17,762 nt of DNA, taken from Pinguiococcus pyrenoidosus (taxonomy: Eukaryota > Sar > Pinguiophyceae > Pinguiochrysidales > Pinguiochrysidaceae). The notes under the pieces were generated by a model that was not told the origin of the DNA, did not search any database, and worked only from the letters and a program-made list of their open reading frames with translations. Location of the stretch: positions 1 through 17,762 of the forward strand of contig JAAMXY010001787.1 in NCBI GenBank assembly GCA_019677205.1. The letters are read 5' to 3'. Shown one piece after another: positions 8,179 through 17,746 of this stretch (its first letter is position 1; every line of letters begins with the position of its first letter). The translations under genes and the position numbers were made by a program.

Positions 8179-11100
8179 ATGGAGGGCGTCTCGGACGGGA
8201 TTCTCCGGCCGCAGGCCACAGAACATCAAGAGAACGTGGCTGAAGCCGCGTCTGGAGACACTCAGAATGAGCGGAGGACACTTGGCGAGCGACAGAGGGC
8301 CTCGGAGCGCTCTGGCCACATCGAGGCCCGCGCGTCCATCCCCAGCCGCAGCGCTTTCGTAGATGTTCCGCGAGCGCCACTGGCGATTTCGGCCAGTCAC
8401 CCAAGCCGCTTCGCCGGCCCGAGCCAGCGAAGCCGATGCCAGTGCTTCTCGTACGATAAATGTCCGCACTGGCCCCGGATCGACGCCTTCTGGCATCGAG
8501 TTGGCGGGCCGTCAGTGGCGGATCTCGGTCTCTCAGAGCAGCAGAGGCGCTCCGCTTCCGAAGACTTCACTTTTGGCTACCAAGGACTGCGAGAGAAGAT
8601 CCTGCGCCTCGTCGGCGATCTGCTGCCGGAGTATGGGAGCGATCCGGCGCAGCTTGAGCGAGCCATACGCCGCAGGAGGCGGGGCGCCGAGCCCTCCGAC
8701 GATGTGAGCTGGGCGGAGCTGCCCGAAGCGGCATCGTCCGCGGCGGATCTGTGCCTCGATGACATCACTATCCGAAGTCCGGGGCTGGCGGGCGTCGACG
8801 GCAAGATGTTCTCGGAGCCTCCCGCGCTGGTCCGCACGGGAATCCAAATGGAGCCCAAACCTCGTCGGCCGCGGCTGACGGGGACGGACGATCAGGAGAC
8901 GCCGCCCGACGACAATGCAATCCGCTGCCTGCCGGAGATTGCCCCTTCTGGGCCGTCCGAGAAGGGTCGTCCAGTCGCGAGGCGGCGATACAGCAAGGGG
9001 CAGGCCTCCCTGGCGGCGACGTTCCTCCGCAATCCCCACGGACTTCCGCCTTGTTCGATGCCCAGCAGGACCAGTCCGAGCCTTCCCGATCGGCTGCGCC
9101 GCTTCGGGAACGCTGCTGCGCACTTGGTGCAGAGCCTGCTTGGCGGAGGCGCCCTCCCATGGCAAGCGCAGCTTTGTGCGCGCGCTATCGAGGATGTGGA
9201 TGACAGAAGGATGATCTCAATGTTTGAACGGGCCGACGAAGACCTGCGCCTGCACATGTGCCGACAGCTCACGCGCCTGCGGCGCTTCCTGCACGTGGAG
9301 AACGAGAGGCAGGCGGCTGCGATTCATGGCGTTCGAGATAGCTGGGCTGGCGGACAGGAAGTAACGGACGCGGTAAAAGCGAGCGAGGACAAGGTGGAAG
9401 GGCTGCGGGCGATGCTGGGCGACTTCGAGAGCAGGGAAGTGATGCGCGTGGCAAGGCAGGAAGCCCGGTGGCGGCAAGAAAGCGACGCATTGGAGGTTGA
9501 GTATGTGTTGGAGGAGCTCCGCGCTCTGCAGGAGACTGTCCAGTGCGGCGTTGATATGGGCAAGCGACAAAGGATGCTCCGCGAGAAAAGCGACTTTCTC
9601 AAGCACCTTTGCGTGCAGAACAAAGCGCACTTGGAGAGGTGGCAGCGAAGGGAGGCGGCCTTTGTGTGGCTGTCCACGTTGACAAGACTTCAGGCAATGA
9701 ACCGGCAGAACAGAGCTGCGCTTCATGGCTTTCAAGCGGAGTGCAAGGTGCTTCGGCGCACCCTCCATCAGAAGCTGGCCGAGAACGAGGCAAGCTCTCA
9801 AGTCGCCTACGACAGGATTTGTGACCGCATGCACTCTCAGGAGAGGCTCTTCGAGGAAGAATATTTCAGGAGCTTTGCGTTCGTCGATACTGCGCTGCGA
9901 GAGGGGCTTCTCGACGCAACCCTGAGAGCGTGCAGCAGCACCGCGACGCTGCCTCGTGCTCTCGAGCATCTTGAGCAAGAGAGCAACGCTCTCCAGCGTT
10001 ATGAGCTGCGATCTCGATCAGCAACGTCCTGGTTTCGCAAGGCCCGGAAGCGGCAAAGCAGCTGTGTTGGCCTGTATCACCCGACGCTGGGGGACACCAA
10101 AGCGAAGCTAGACAGATGGCTGATGAGGATTCGCGAGGAAGCGGGAGGCGAGCTTGCGAACAAGCTTCGCCAGGCCAAGGTGCAGCTGCAGGAAGGAATA
10201 CTTACGATGCGCTCGCGTCAGCGAAGCCACTTTGACACAGAGACGCGTCGCGTGCGGGCAATGACCAGGCGGGAGACTCGGCGGATCAGCATGCTGATGA
10301 GGTGGTACGCCGATTTTCGACAAGCCAGCTTCTCCCTCGACTGTGCTCTCGTAGAGCACTTTCGAAGCGAGCTGCGCAGCGTCGAGGAGAACGTCGCCCA
10401 GATGCCAGCGCTTTCGCAAAGCTACGCGCAAGGCGTCGAGGCTGCCGTCGGCAAGATCCTGGATGAAGTCGATTCCAAGATCGAGCAAGGGGTGAGCGAC
10501 ATGCTTCTTCGTGGGAAGACCGTGCTTGAGGAAGGACGCCGAGAAGCCGAGAGGCTCCAGTTCTCAATCGACGACGCGAAGCTCTTTGCGAAATCGGAAG
10601 CCCTACAAAGCGTCCACATTGCAGAGATGGAGCGTGAGCTGGCTTTCGAGAGGCTCCAGAAACTGGTGGTAGACGCGTCCGAAGGCATCACTGTTGAAGT
10701 ATCGTCCGTACTAAGAAACGGGCTGGCGCTGCTCTCCGACCATGCCTCGAGCACATATCAAGACATGCTTGAGGGCGCCAAGCAGGACCTTGTTGTATCC
10801 AGAGCCTTGCACGCGTCCATGAAACGCAAACGTGACGAGTATTGGCAGAAAATGGACGAGGAGTTTCGTGTCGAGGTTCATCACATGCTTGATACTTTTA
10901 CCAAAGACGAGTGGGAGGACATGCACGCCTTTCTTTCTCAGGAAGGTGATGCAGCATCGGCAAAGGAAACATCGAGGCCGAGGGAACCGCTGGTTCCATC
11001 ATCTCGGCGGAGTGACAAGCCGGCGGAAAGCACGTTTCAGCATGTTGTTGCGGCTGTGCTTGAGAGCCTTCCCCAAGACATACAAGCGTGCACGGCGTCG

Positions 11101-13821
11101 GAGATCTTGGAGGTCATGAGAGCCCAGTTTGACGAAGACCAACAGCAGAAGCATTGGTTCGGGGCATGTTGCCGGATGCTGTTATGCCATCGGTCGTCCC
11201 CGAGTCCCCTGCTCGACTATGACGTTCCTCTGGAGTATCGAAATGCCGAGATCGAGCAGGCATGCAACGCCATCGCCACAGCCGAGGCCATACAGATATT
11301 GCGCTGCGTGCGCTTGACCTTTGAGCACTTGGAGCACGGGCGCACGCTGCGCGAGGGCACTACGATATCACAGGATATGCTTCCGCGGCTTCTTCGTGGT
11401 AGCAGCGTGCTGGTACATCTGACGCCAGCCGATGCCACGGTCCTGTCCCTCGTCTATTCCAGAGAAGCCGACGAGGACGGGCGGATCTGTTGGGACGACG
11501 GAGCTTTCCTGCAGACCACCAGAACGCTGTACTACGGACTGCTGCTCGCCTCGCACCAGATCGTGCAGGGGAAACGCTTCTCCTTCTGGGCTAACGCATT
11601 TGAGGAAAGTATGGAAGCCGTCGAGGATGGAAGCCTGCACATCCTGCACACGCTGCGCAGCGCGTTGAGCAAGCTGGCATTCTTGCCAAAGCCTTGGATT
11701 GTGCGTTGTCTTGGGTATGCGCTGCAGCCAAACGTACCCGAACTGGATTCGTGGATCCCCCCCGAGGAGAAGGTAGGCGCGTCTACCAAGCCCGTGGCCA
11801 TGGCGAAGGGGAAAGGAGATGCAGAGGTGTCTGAAGAAGGGGCCGGCATCACCGCAAGTGTCACCGAAGAGGCCAGGCAGGAGCTCCAGTCCCGAGAGAT
11901 CATCTTCTCCTCCTCCGTCTCGCCAGGCGATGCTTCCAAGCGCTTTGCCGCCGCGCTTCGCATGATCCTGTCGTCGAAGCATTTGTGTGCAGAGGCCAAG
12001 GAAAGGCAGACGTGGACCCATCTTCCAGTCCCTCGGCAGTGTCGCTCGTCCGTCTTTGTCAGTCCAGAGCTCGCCGCAACCTCAAAGACCGTGAACATCT
12101 GGAGGGCCGAGAGTCCCGATGCAGGTGACAATACGTCGCCGAGGAGCGGCATGCGCGGCGGCAACGAGCATCCCGGCGGCGAGGTCGACGGGGTCGCAGC
12201 GTCGGGAGCACAGCAGATGTCTCCGGACGTCAACGTTTGGGTCAATGGCGAAGACAACAGCATCCAAACAGCCAGCACAACTCATCCGTCGCCGAGCGAC
12301 GACATGACCAAGTACATGATGCGACCTGCCTTGATGGTGCGCCCTGCCTTCACCACCCCGATCACGGCAGACTTTCACGAGGCGTGGGGCCCGACGCTAA
12401 GCAGATTGCATGTTCGCTCACCGGATGCCGACTCGGCCATCGACTCCTGCGAGGTTCTGCTTGTCTGGGATTCTGGGCATTCCGATCGGGGCGCCCCGGT
12501 CCAGTTGGAGACAACGGTTCCGGTGGGATTCGTCGCTCAGGCATGGTTTGCGCGCAATGCGAGGCAGTGGGGGATCGGCTTCGTGGCTGCGTGCTTGGCC
12601 CTGGCCCTCTGCGACGCAAAAGTCCCCAACGACGCAGACAGCCTTGATTTCGATCTACCCAAGCCCTTTGGCGCCAGCTCCTTTGGAAGCGGCAGCTGTA
12701 GCGTGCAAGAGGCCGAGTTTAGGCTCGAGGAAGCCGAGCGAGTGTTGGACATCCACACGAAGGTCGCAGAGCGAATTCTGGAGCTGAAGTTGCGAAGCGA
12801 TCTCTCTCAAGACAGCGACGAACATGGCCATCCTGGTGACGCTAGATGCTCGTGGTCGGCGCACATGATTCGCAGACTTGGACGGGTCGGGAGCCTGCGC
12901 AGGAGACGCCGAACGAGCCAGATGAACGAGTGGGAGGCACACTTTGCGGGCGTGCTCCTGGATGTCGTTGGGATGCGTGCGCATGCTCTGCACATGCAAC
13001 GGCAGACGCTGCTGGATGCCCTGTCGCGGCTGTCGGGTGCTGTGAGGCAGAGGCGGCTGGAATTGGACAGCAAAGTGCAGCAAGTCCTCTGCGACTGGCG
13101 CCGGGCACGAGCTCGGGAAGAGCAATCCTTTCGGGACCTGCGTGTATACCTTGATCAGATTGAAGAGAGCAAAGAAGACGGTCGCTGTGAGGCGCCCGAA
13201 GAAGGGCAACGGAGAGAGACGGAGCCGTCGCCGATCTTCGAAAGCTCCTCTGCTGGTTCGCTGCTGCGGGAGGAGGAGAGCATCGAGGATGCTGACGCGG
13301 AAGCGGAAGATCATTTGAATGGCGGCAACCGTCCCGCTTTGAAGCAGGCACGGCAAGCTGTGAGACACGAGCGCGAAGCTATAGATGAAATAGAGATTCC
13401 CGAATGTGCTGACAGCTGCCGCGGAGACGCTAGCGAAGCAGAGCATGATTCTTCACAAGAGGATTGCGAGATACTCGGTCCTGCAGACGCACCGAGCAAT
13501 GGCCCCATAGTCGGCGGTAGCTCTGGGGATGAGACGTGTGAAGCGGCAGGTGAAGTGGCGCAAGGATCAGTGGCATCTGCCTTGGATGTGGCATCTGCAT
13601 CTGCAGTGGAAGTGGAAGTGGAAGAGGACTCCGACGTGCAGCGATTGGAGCAGGAGACGCTGTCAGAGGCCATCGAAGATGCATCGGACGCTCGCGCGGG
13701 GAGCAGCAGCAAGCAAGAAGATGCGCTCGAGGTCTCTTTCGAAGCGCGGCAAGGCGTGGAGGCGGCGCCAGCGTGCGGGAGAGGCGAGTTGGAAGTTGAG
13801 AACGAGGCAAGTAAGATGTAG
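8179..13821 (+). CDS. Giant coiled-coil protein, 1880 residues, single open frame
   Basis: A continuous 5.6-kb frame encodes 1880 residues with no visible intron. Residues 1–300 are Arg/Ser/Pro-rich and low in order, with a Cys/His cluster (C87, C89, C95, H97). About 333–900 is a long charged helical region with heptad-like Leu and frequent Glu, Arg and Gln, as in coiled coils. About 930–1200 is more globular and contains an EF-hand-like loop at 1096–1107. About 1240–1460 is polar linker, 1490–1680 is again helical, and the last 200 residues are strongly acidic. The family is not recognised; large ciliary or centrosomal coiled-coil proteins such as CCDC180 have a broadly similar build, but that comparison is only by type. 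The first ATG is at 8179; translation may start later, since the first 120 residues are weakly protein-like. A structural cytoskeletal role is inference. Confidence 0.8.
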   Translation: MEGVSDGILRPQATEHQENVAEAASGDTQNERRTLGERQRASERSGHIEARASIPSRSAFVDVPRAPLAISASHPSRFAGPSQRSRCQCFSYDKCPHWPRIDAFWHRVGGPSVADLGLSEQQRRSASEDFTFGYQGLREKILRLVGDLLPEYGSDPAQLERAIRRRRRGAEPSDDVSWAELPEAASSAADLCLDDITIRSPGLAGVDGKMFSEPPALVRTGIQMEPKPRRPRLTGTDDQETPPDDNAIRCLPEIAPSGPSEKGRPVARRRYSKGQASLAATFLRNPHGLPPCSMPSRTSPSLPDRLRRFGNAAAHLVQSLLGGGALPWQAQLCARAIEDVDDRRMISMFERADEDLRLHMCRQLTRLRRFLHVENERQAAAIHGVRDSWAGGQEVTDAVKASEDKVEGLRAMLGDFESREVMRVARQEARWRQESDALEVEYVLEELRALQETVQCGVDMGKRQRMLREKSDFLKHLCVQNKAHLERWQRREAAFVWLSTLTRLQAMNRQNRAALHGFQAECKVLRRTLHQKLAENEASSQVAYDRICDRMHSQERLFEEEYFRSFAFVDTALREGLLDATLRACSSTATLPRALEHLEQESNALQRYELRSRSATSWFRKARKRQSSCVGLYHPTLGDTKAKLDRWLMRIREEAGGELANKLRQAKVQLQEGILTMRSRQRSHFDTETRRVRAMTRRETRRISMLMRWYADFRQASFSLDCALVEHFRSELRSVEENVAQMPALSQSYAQGVEAAVGKILDEVDSKIEQGVSDMLLRGKTVLEEGRREAERLQFSIDDAKLFAKSEALQSVHIAEMERELAFERLQKLVVDASEGITVEVSSVLRNGLALLSDHASSTYQDMLEGAKQDLVVSRALHASMKRKRDEYWQKMDEEFRVEVHHMLDTFTKDEWEDMHAFLSQEGDAASAKETSRPREPLVPSSRRSDKPAESTFQHVVAAVLESLPQDIQACTASEILEVMRAQFDEDQQQKHWFGACCRMLLCHRSSPSPLLDYDVPLEYRNAEIEQACNAIATAEAIQILRCVRLTFEHLEHGRTLREGTTISQDMLPRLLRGSSVLVHLTPADATVLSLVYSREADEDGRICWDDGAFLQTTRTLYYGLLLASHQIVQGKRFSFWANAFEESMEAVEDGSLHILHTLRSALSKLAFLPKPWIVRCLGYALQPNVPELDSWIPPEEKVGASTKPVAMAKGKGDAEVSEEGAGITASVTEEARQELQSREIIFSSSVSPGDASKRFAAALRMILSSKHLCAEAKERQTWTHLPVPRQCRSSVFVSPELAATSKTVNIWRAESPDAGDNTSPRSGMRGGNEHPGGEVDGVAASGAQQMSPDVNVWVNGEDNSIQTASTTHPSPSDDMTKYMMRPALMVRPAFTTPITADFHEAWGPTLSRLHVRSPDADSAIDSCEVLLVWDSGHSDRGAPVQLETTVPVGFVAQAWFARNARQWGIGFVAACLALALCDAKVPNDADSLDFDLPKPFGASSFGSGSCSVQEAEFRLEEAERVLDIHTKVAERILELKLRSDLSQDSDEHGHPGDARCSWSAHMIRRLGRVGSLRRRRRTSQMNEWEAHFAGVLLDVVGMRAHALHMQRQTLLDALSRLSGAVRQRRLELDSKVQQVLCDWRRARAREEQSFRDLRVYLDQIEESKEDGRCEAPEEGQRRETEPSPIFESSSAGSLLREEESIEDADAEAEDHLNGGNRPALKQARQAVRHEREAIDEIEIPECADSCRGDASEAEHDSSQEDCEILGPADAPSNGPIVGGSSGDETCEAAGEVAQGSVASALDVASASAVEVEVEEDSDVQRLEQETLSEAIEDASDARAGSSSKQEDALEVSFEARQGVEAAPACGRGELEVENEASKM

Positions 13822-13901
13822 ACCGTTTGCTCGTCTAGGCATGTTGGGTCGAATACGGTCCACACAACTGCCTGCAAAGAACTTGCCATTCTGTAAGACT
13901 C

Positions 13902-13988
<87 letters not shown>

Positions 13989-14199
13989 GCCCCCCAATTC
14001 TCCACATCCCACAAGCAAGGCCCTCGCTTCCTCCTCGCCTCTGCATCAGTGTAGAATCACCTTTCGCGCGCGCTGGTGTCCTTCTCCGAGTTGCAGATTT
14101 CGGTTCGCTTCTCAGCAAGCTTCTTCCACAAGGTGTCGCGCAGCCGACGCGACACGTTGCCCGATCTTTCGACGCCGCCACAAAAAATCGCTAAACAAA
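13822..14199. other. Intergenic region upstream of the GGT gene
   Basis: This gap between two tandem genes is dominated by the (CT)40 tract. Sequence after it (13985–14199) is pyrimidine-rich and GC-rich and likely holds the promoter and 5' untranslated region of the GGT gene. No other element was recognised. Confidence 0.6.
13905..13984 (+). repeat. (CT)40 microsatellite
   Basis: An uninterrupted run of 40 CT units (80 nt) lies about 215 bp upstream of the GGT start codon. The open frames through it, reading Leu-Ser or Arg-Glu repeats, are artefacts of the repeat. Such tracts in promoters can adopt unusual DNA structure or bind GAGA-type factors in some eukaryotes, which is untested here. 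Confidence 0.97.
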
Positions 14200-16166
14200 A
14201 TGAGAATCTCCGCTCTCGCCGCCTTCGCCTTCGCAGTCCAATGCTCCGTATGTGAAGCGGAGCCACATAGCTGCGACGCCGTGGACCAAGATGCCCCCCC
14301 CTGCGGCTGCGGCGGCTGGCGGCCGGTGGGGCAGCCTAGCACATCGCGGTCTCCAGCGATTTCCACGAGAGGCATGGCAGCAACGGCGCATCCAAAGGCC
14401 ACGCAGGCAGCCTTGAGCCTACTGGAAAGCGGCGGCAGCGCCATGGACGCCGCCTTGGCGGCCAACGCCGTGCTCAGCGTGGTGGAGCCCATGATGTGCG
14501 GGCCGGGCGGCGACGTCATGGCCATGGTATGGAGCGAGGCGGAGCACAAGTTGCACGGCTACAACGGCGCTGGGAGGTCTCCGAAGAGCCTGACGTGGGA
14601 GAAGCTGCAGGGGCTGCTGGAGGGCGACTGGCTACCTGCAGGAGGGCCTCTCTCGGTCACCGTGCCGGGGGCAGTGAAGGGCTGGTGCGATTTGCATCGT
14701 GGCTTCGGCAAGGTCAGCATGGCAGAGGTGCTGGCACCGGCGATTGAGGTGGCGGAGCAGGGCTTCCCTGTGACGCCCGTCATTGCGGACATCTGGAAGC
14801 TGGACGTGAGCGAGGACGACGTCACCAGCGGCGGCGCCTATCCCAATGCGACCGCCGGCTTCTTCCAGATCTACGGCAAGGCCGACGACGCCGGGGCGAC
14901 GCGCATGCCCAAGGTGGGGGAGGTGATGCGCAATGAGGCCATGGCCAACACCTTCCGTCGGCTCTCTGAACCCAGTGGCTGCGACGACTTCTACGCCGAA
15001 GGCGGGACCCTTGCCAAGAGCATCGAAGCGGCCCGGCAGGTCAGTGGCTTGCTGATCGACACGCAGGACGTCGTGGAGCACCATGGCGAATGGGTCGAAC
15101 CCGTGAGCGTGACCTATCGAGACGACTACGAGGTGTTCCAGCTGCCTCCGAATCCCCAGGGCGTCGCTGCGCTGCAGATGCTCAACATGCTGGAGAACTA
15201 CAACCTGAGCGCCATGGGGTTCAACTCCGCAGAGTATCTCCATGTGCACGCGGAGGTCAAGAAGCTTGCCTTCGCGGACGCGTCGGCCTTCTATGGAGAC
15301 CCCGACTTCAACCAGGACATCTATCCAGACATCGTGGCAAGCCTCCTGTCCAAAGCTTACGCGAAAGAGCGCATCCAGGAAATCGACGAAAACGCCAAGA
15401 ACGTAGTAGACCCGGGCGAGCCCGCCGGAGCGCGGGAGGGTTCTCCATTCAGCATGGAGGAGCTTGCCGGTGCAGATACAACCTACATCACGGCGGCGGA
15501 TGCGGACGGAAACATGGTAAGCACCCTTGGCTGGCTTCGAGTAGTGCAACACACCGTATCTGAGAAACGCGGAGATAGTGATGCCCGATGATCCTGACAC
15601 GAAAGTAAACCGTGCAATAGGTGAGCCTGATACAGTCCGTGTTCATGCACTTCGGCTCCGGGATCGTCCTTCCCGACCTGGGCTTCGCTCTTCAGAACCG
15701 AGGATCTCTGTTCAACAAGAAGCGCAACCATCCAAACGCCTACGCTCCGGGGAAGCGACCCTTCCAGACGATCATGCCAGGCTTCATCAAGAAGCACGGG
15801 GAGCCCTTCATGGCGTTCGGAGTGATGGGGGGCTTCATGCAGCCGCAGGGGCAGGTGCAGATCGTCTGCAACATGGTCGATTTCGGATTCGGCATCCAGG
15901 AAGCCGGCGACGTGGCGCGGTACTTTCACGACGGCAGTACAAGTCCTCGCGGCGACTTCGTGATGAGCGACGGCGGCGTCCTCCAGTTGGAAGAGGAATG
16001 CAAGGCGACGGTGGAGAATCTGCGTAGTAGAGGGCATCAAGTTGCTGCCGCTCCCAACCGGGGAGGCTACCAAGCTATTCTCCGAGACACGTCCCTCAAC
16101 CCCGGCGTCTTCACCTACTTCGGGGCGACAGAGAAGAGGAAAGATGGCGTCGCTTTGGGGCTGTAG
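14200..16166 (+). CDS. Gamma-glutamyltransferase family protein, two exons
   Basis: Exons 14200–15516 and 15621–16166 join in phase 0 across a GTAAGC…ATAG intron of 104 nt to 620 residues. GGT-family enzymes are Ntn hydrolases that self-cleave and transfer or hydrolyse gamma-glutamyl groups, for example from glutathione. The predicted cleavage site and nucleophile is T427 in GADTTYIT. Downstream SLIQSVFMHFGSGIVLPDLG and GVMGGFMQPQGQVQ match the family, closest to the bacterial YwrD-like type and unlike animal GGT. Upstream, residues around TAHPKATQAALSLLESGGSA and MCGPGGDVMAM are typical large-subunit motifs. The N terminus (hydrophobic 4–13, then Cys-rich to about 46) looks like a signal peptide, so the enzyme is probably secreted or in the endomembrane system. 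The intron falls 12 residues after the nucleophile. Reading through it ends in a stop after 24 codons. Confidence 0.92.
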
Positions 16167-16667
16167 CAGTGGTTGGGCGAGTTTCTCAGGGATCCAGCGT
16201 ACTCCTTCCACTACAAAAACTGATTTCTTACATTTGGTTCACAGGTCCGCCGGCAAACTAATCGGTGACAAAGCGGCGTCCGGACCATCTCAGTTGGGCC
16301 CGTCCTCTCTTATGAAGCTTCCATTTCCGTCGCCCTTCCTGATTCTGGCCATGCCTGGACTTGCGATGTGCATGCATACGACTATATCGAATGAGGAATC
16401 CTTGCAAGCAGCTCCCTCTGTACTGTCGCCGGCAAGGGCAAAGGTGACAGCGCGCTCTTTTCTTTTTCTATCACTCGCGACACTCACAAAGGCACTTCGC
16501 GACTATCGAGCATCAGACCGCGACCGCTGTGTGCAGCATCCTTGGCACAGGAGCTTTCGAGCAGTTGGCTAGGCGTTGGGTCTGAACGTCATGACCGCCA
16601 ACGCAACCCACCGCAGCAACATGCTGCAACTCGGTGGGTCTTTCTGTGCTTCCCTCTTGCTTGTTTC
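16167..16667. other. Convergent intergenic region
   Basis: This lies between the stop codons of the GGT gene and the minus-strand gene. Open frames of up to about 175 codons cross it on the plus strand, but they overlap the GGT coding region out of frame and show no recognisable protein. It probably contains both 3' untranslated regions. No repeat or RNA gene was seen. Confidence 0.5.
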
Positions 16668-17720
16668 CTAGGAGTCAGATTCTGCACGATGGTGTTGTTC
16701 GTCGGACTCGGAGGTGCTCTTGTCGGATACCGTCAGCCTATCAACACTGGCGCCGTCATGTTGCTCTTTTGCCTTCGACATTCGCGAAGGAGGCAGTGCC
16801 CCGACGGGTTGTGCCGAGCTCACGCCCGAGTGGTCCCTTCGCCAGGCGCTCTCGGTTTGAGGCGGAATCGCGTTGGACACCACGTCCATGTGGGAGTGGC
16901 CGTGCTCCCGACTGGGCTGCTCCACCTCGTACCTCCTCACCTTGGACCGATCATGGACCCACTAAAGTGTGCGAGGCGTGACACGAGAGTTAGCGTTCTC
17001 CAAAATTGCACAGAGGTTCGTGGTGATACCTGCTTGGGCTCGCCCAAGGGCTGCTGCGACTGGCTCGACATCGCCGGAGGCGTGTTGTGCGCTGTGGGAG
17101 CGATGTGCGCAACCGCCGCATGAGGCCGAGGCTCCCAGGGCCCCTGCGCATGCCAGTACCGTTCGCCAGCGACGCCGAGGTCTGGACCGAGGTTCACAGG
17201 GGGTGCCGACCATTCATGCGAGGAATAATCTGGTACCGCTGGCGTGCGGTGCTGCTCGAAGACCGGAGGCTTCTGGCCTGTTCCTAGGGGATAGTGGACT
17301 GCACTTTCCACATGCGTGGCTTTCCCAAAGGGATGAGCGGATGTGCGGCAGGTGTCGACATGCACCCCAGGCCGAGACGCACCGGGAGGCTCTCCCCGCC
17401 GAGGCCGATCTCCGTGCTCCAGGATCTCGATTCGGCGGCACAACTTCCGTAGGTCCTCCTCGATGCTGACGAAGAAGAGCAGAGCTTCTTCCGCATGCAT
17501 GGCGTTGTCCTAAGGGCCCGGGGAAGTTAAGAGGCTGTGGCGATCGCGCCGCGGTGACAAAACCAAGTTCCAGAGCAGAAGAAGGATCACGACGCACCGT
17601 CTGGCGAAGGTTCATGGGCTGTCTCGCTCGCTCTCCTAGCGCGGCGTCGAAGGCCACCATGAGGCCTTTGAACCTCCTCAGGAAGTCCTTGTACCAGCGT
17701 CGATGAGCTGAAGCGGTCAT
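16668..17720 (-). CDS. Unrecognised protein, four exons, 5' end possibly missing
   Basis: Inferred minus-strand exons are 17720–17598, 17509–17383, 17283–17030 and 16961–16668. The introns (88, 99 and 68 nt) have donors GTGCGT, GTGCGT and GTATCA and acceptors TTAG, CTAG and TTAG, and every junction keeps frame, giving 265 residues. The N-terminal 75 residues are helical and charged (RRWYKDFLRRFKGLMVAFDA, then AEEALLFFVSIEEDLRKLCR), suggesting a coiled-coil or helical-bundle interaction domain. The middle is Pro, Gln and His-rich and disordered. A short conserved-looking block WVHDRSKVRRYEVEQP opens exon 4, followed by a polar acidic tail ending at TAG. No family is recognised. The frame remains open upstream of the ATG at 17720 to the poly-G edge, so the true start may lie outside the window. 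Confidence 0.65.
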
Positions 17721-17746
17721 GTCGCCTTGGCAGCAACGAACTTGGG

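Noticed and set aside
7681-8496. 271-codon minus-strand open frame over the divergent gap
   Set aside because: It overlaps the start of the giant coiled-coil gene and the first exon of the minus-strand gene, shows no recognisable domain, and could not be joined in phase to the downstream exons.
12571-12612. Possible membrane segment in the giant protein (around residues 1465–1478)
   Set aside because: The hydrophobic run is only about 14 residues and rich in Ala and Cys, so a buried helix is more likely than a membrane span.
13529-14194. Open frames reading Leu-Ser or Arg-Glu repeats
   Set aside because: They exist because the (CT)40 tract has no stop codon in any frame. There is no coding evidence on either side.
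16042-16572. 176-codon plus-strand open frame
   Set aside because: Its first part overlaps the GGT second exon out of frame and the rest is convergent intergenic DNA without recognisable content.
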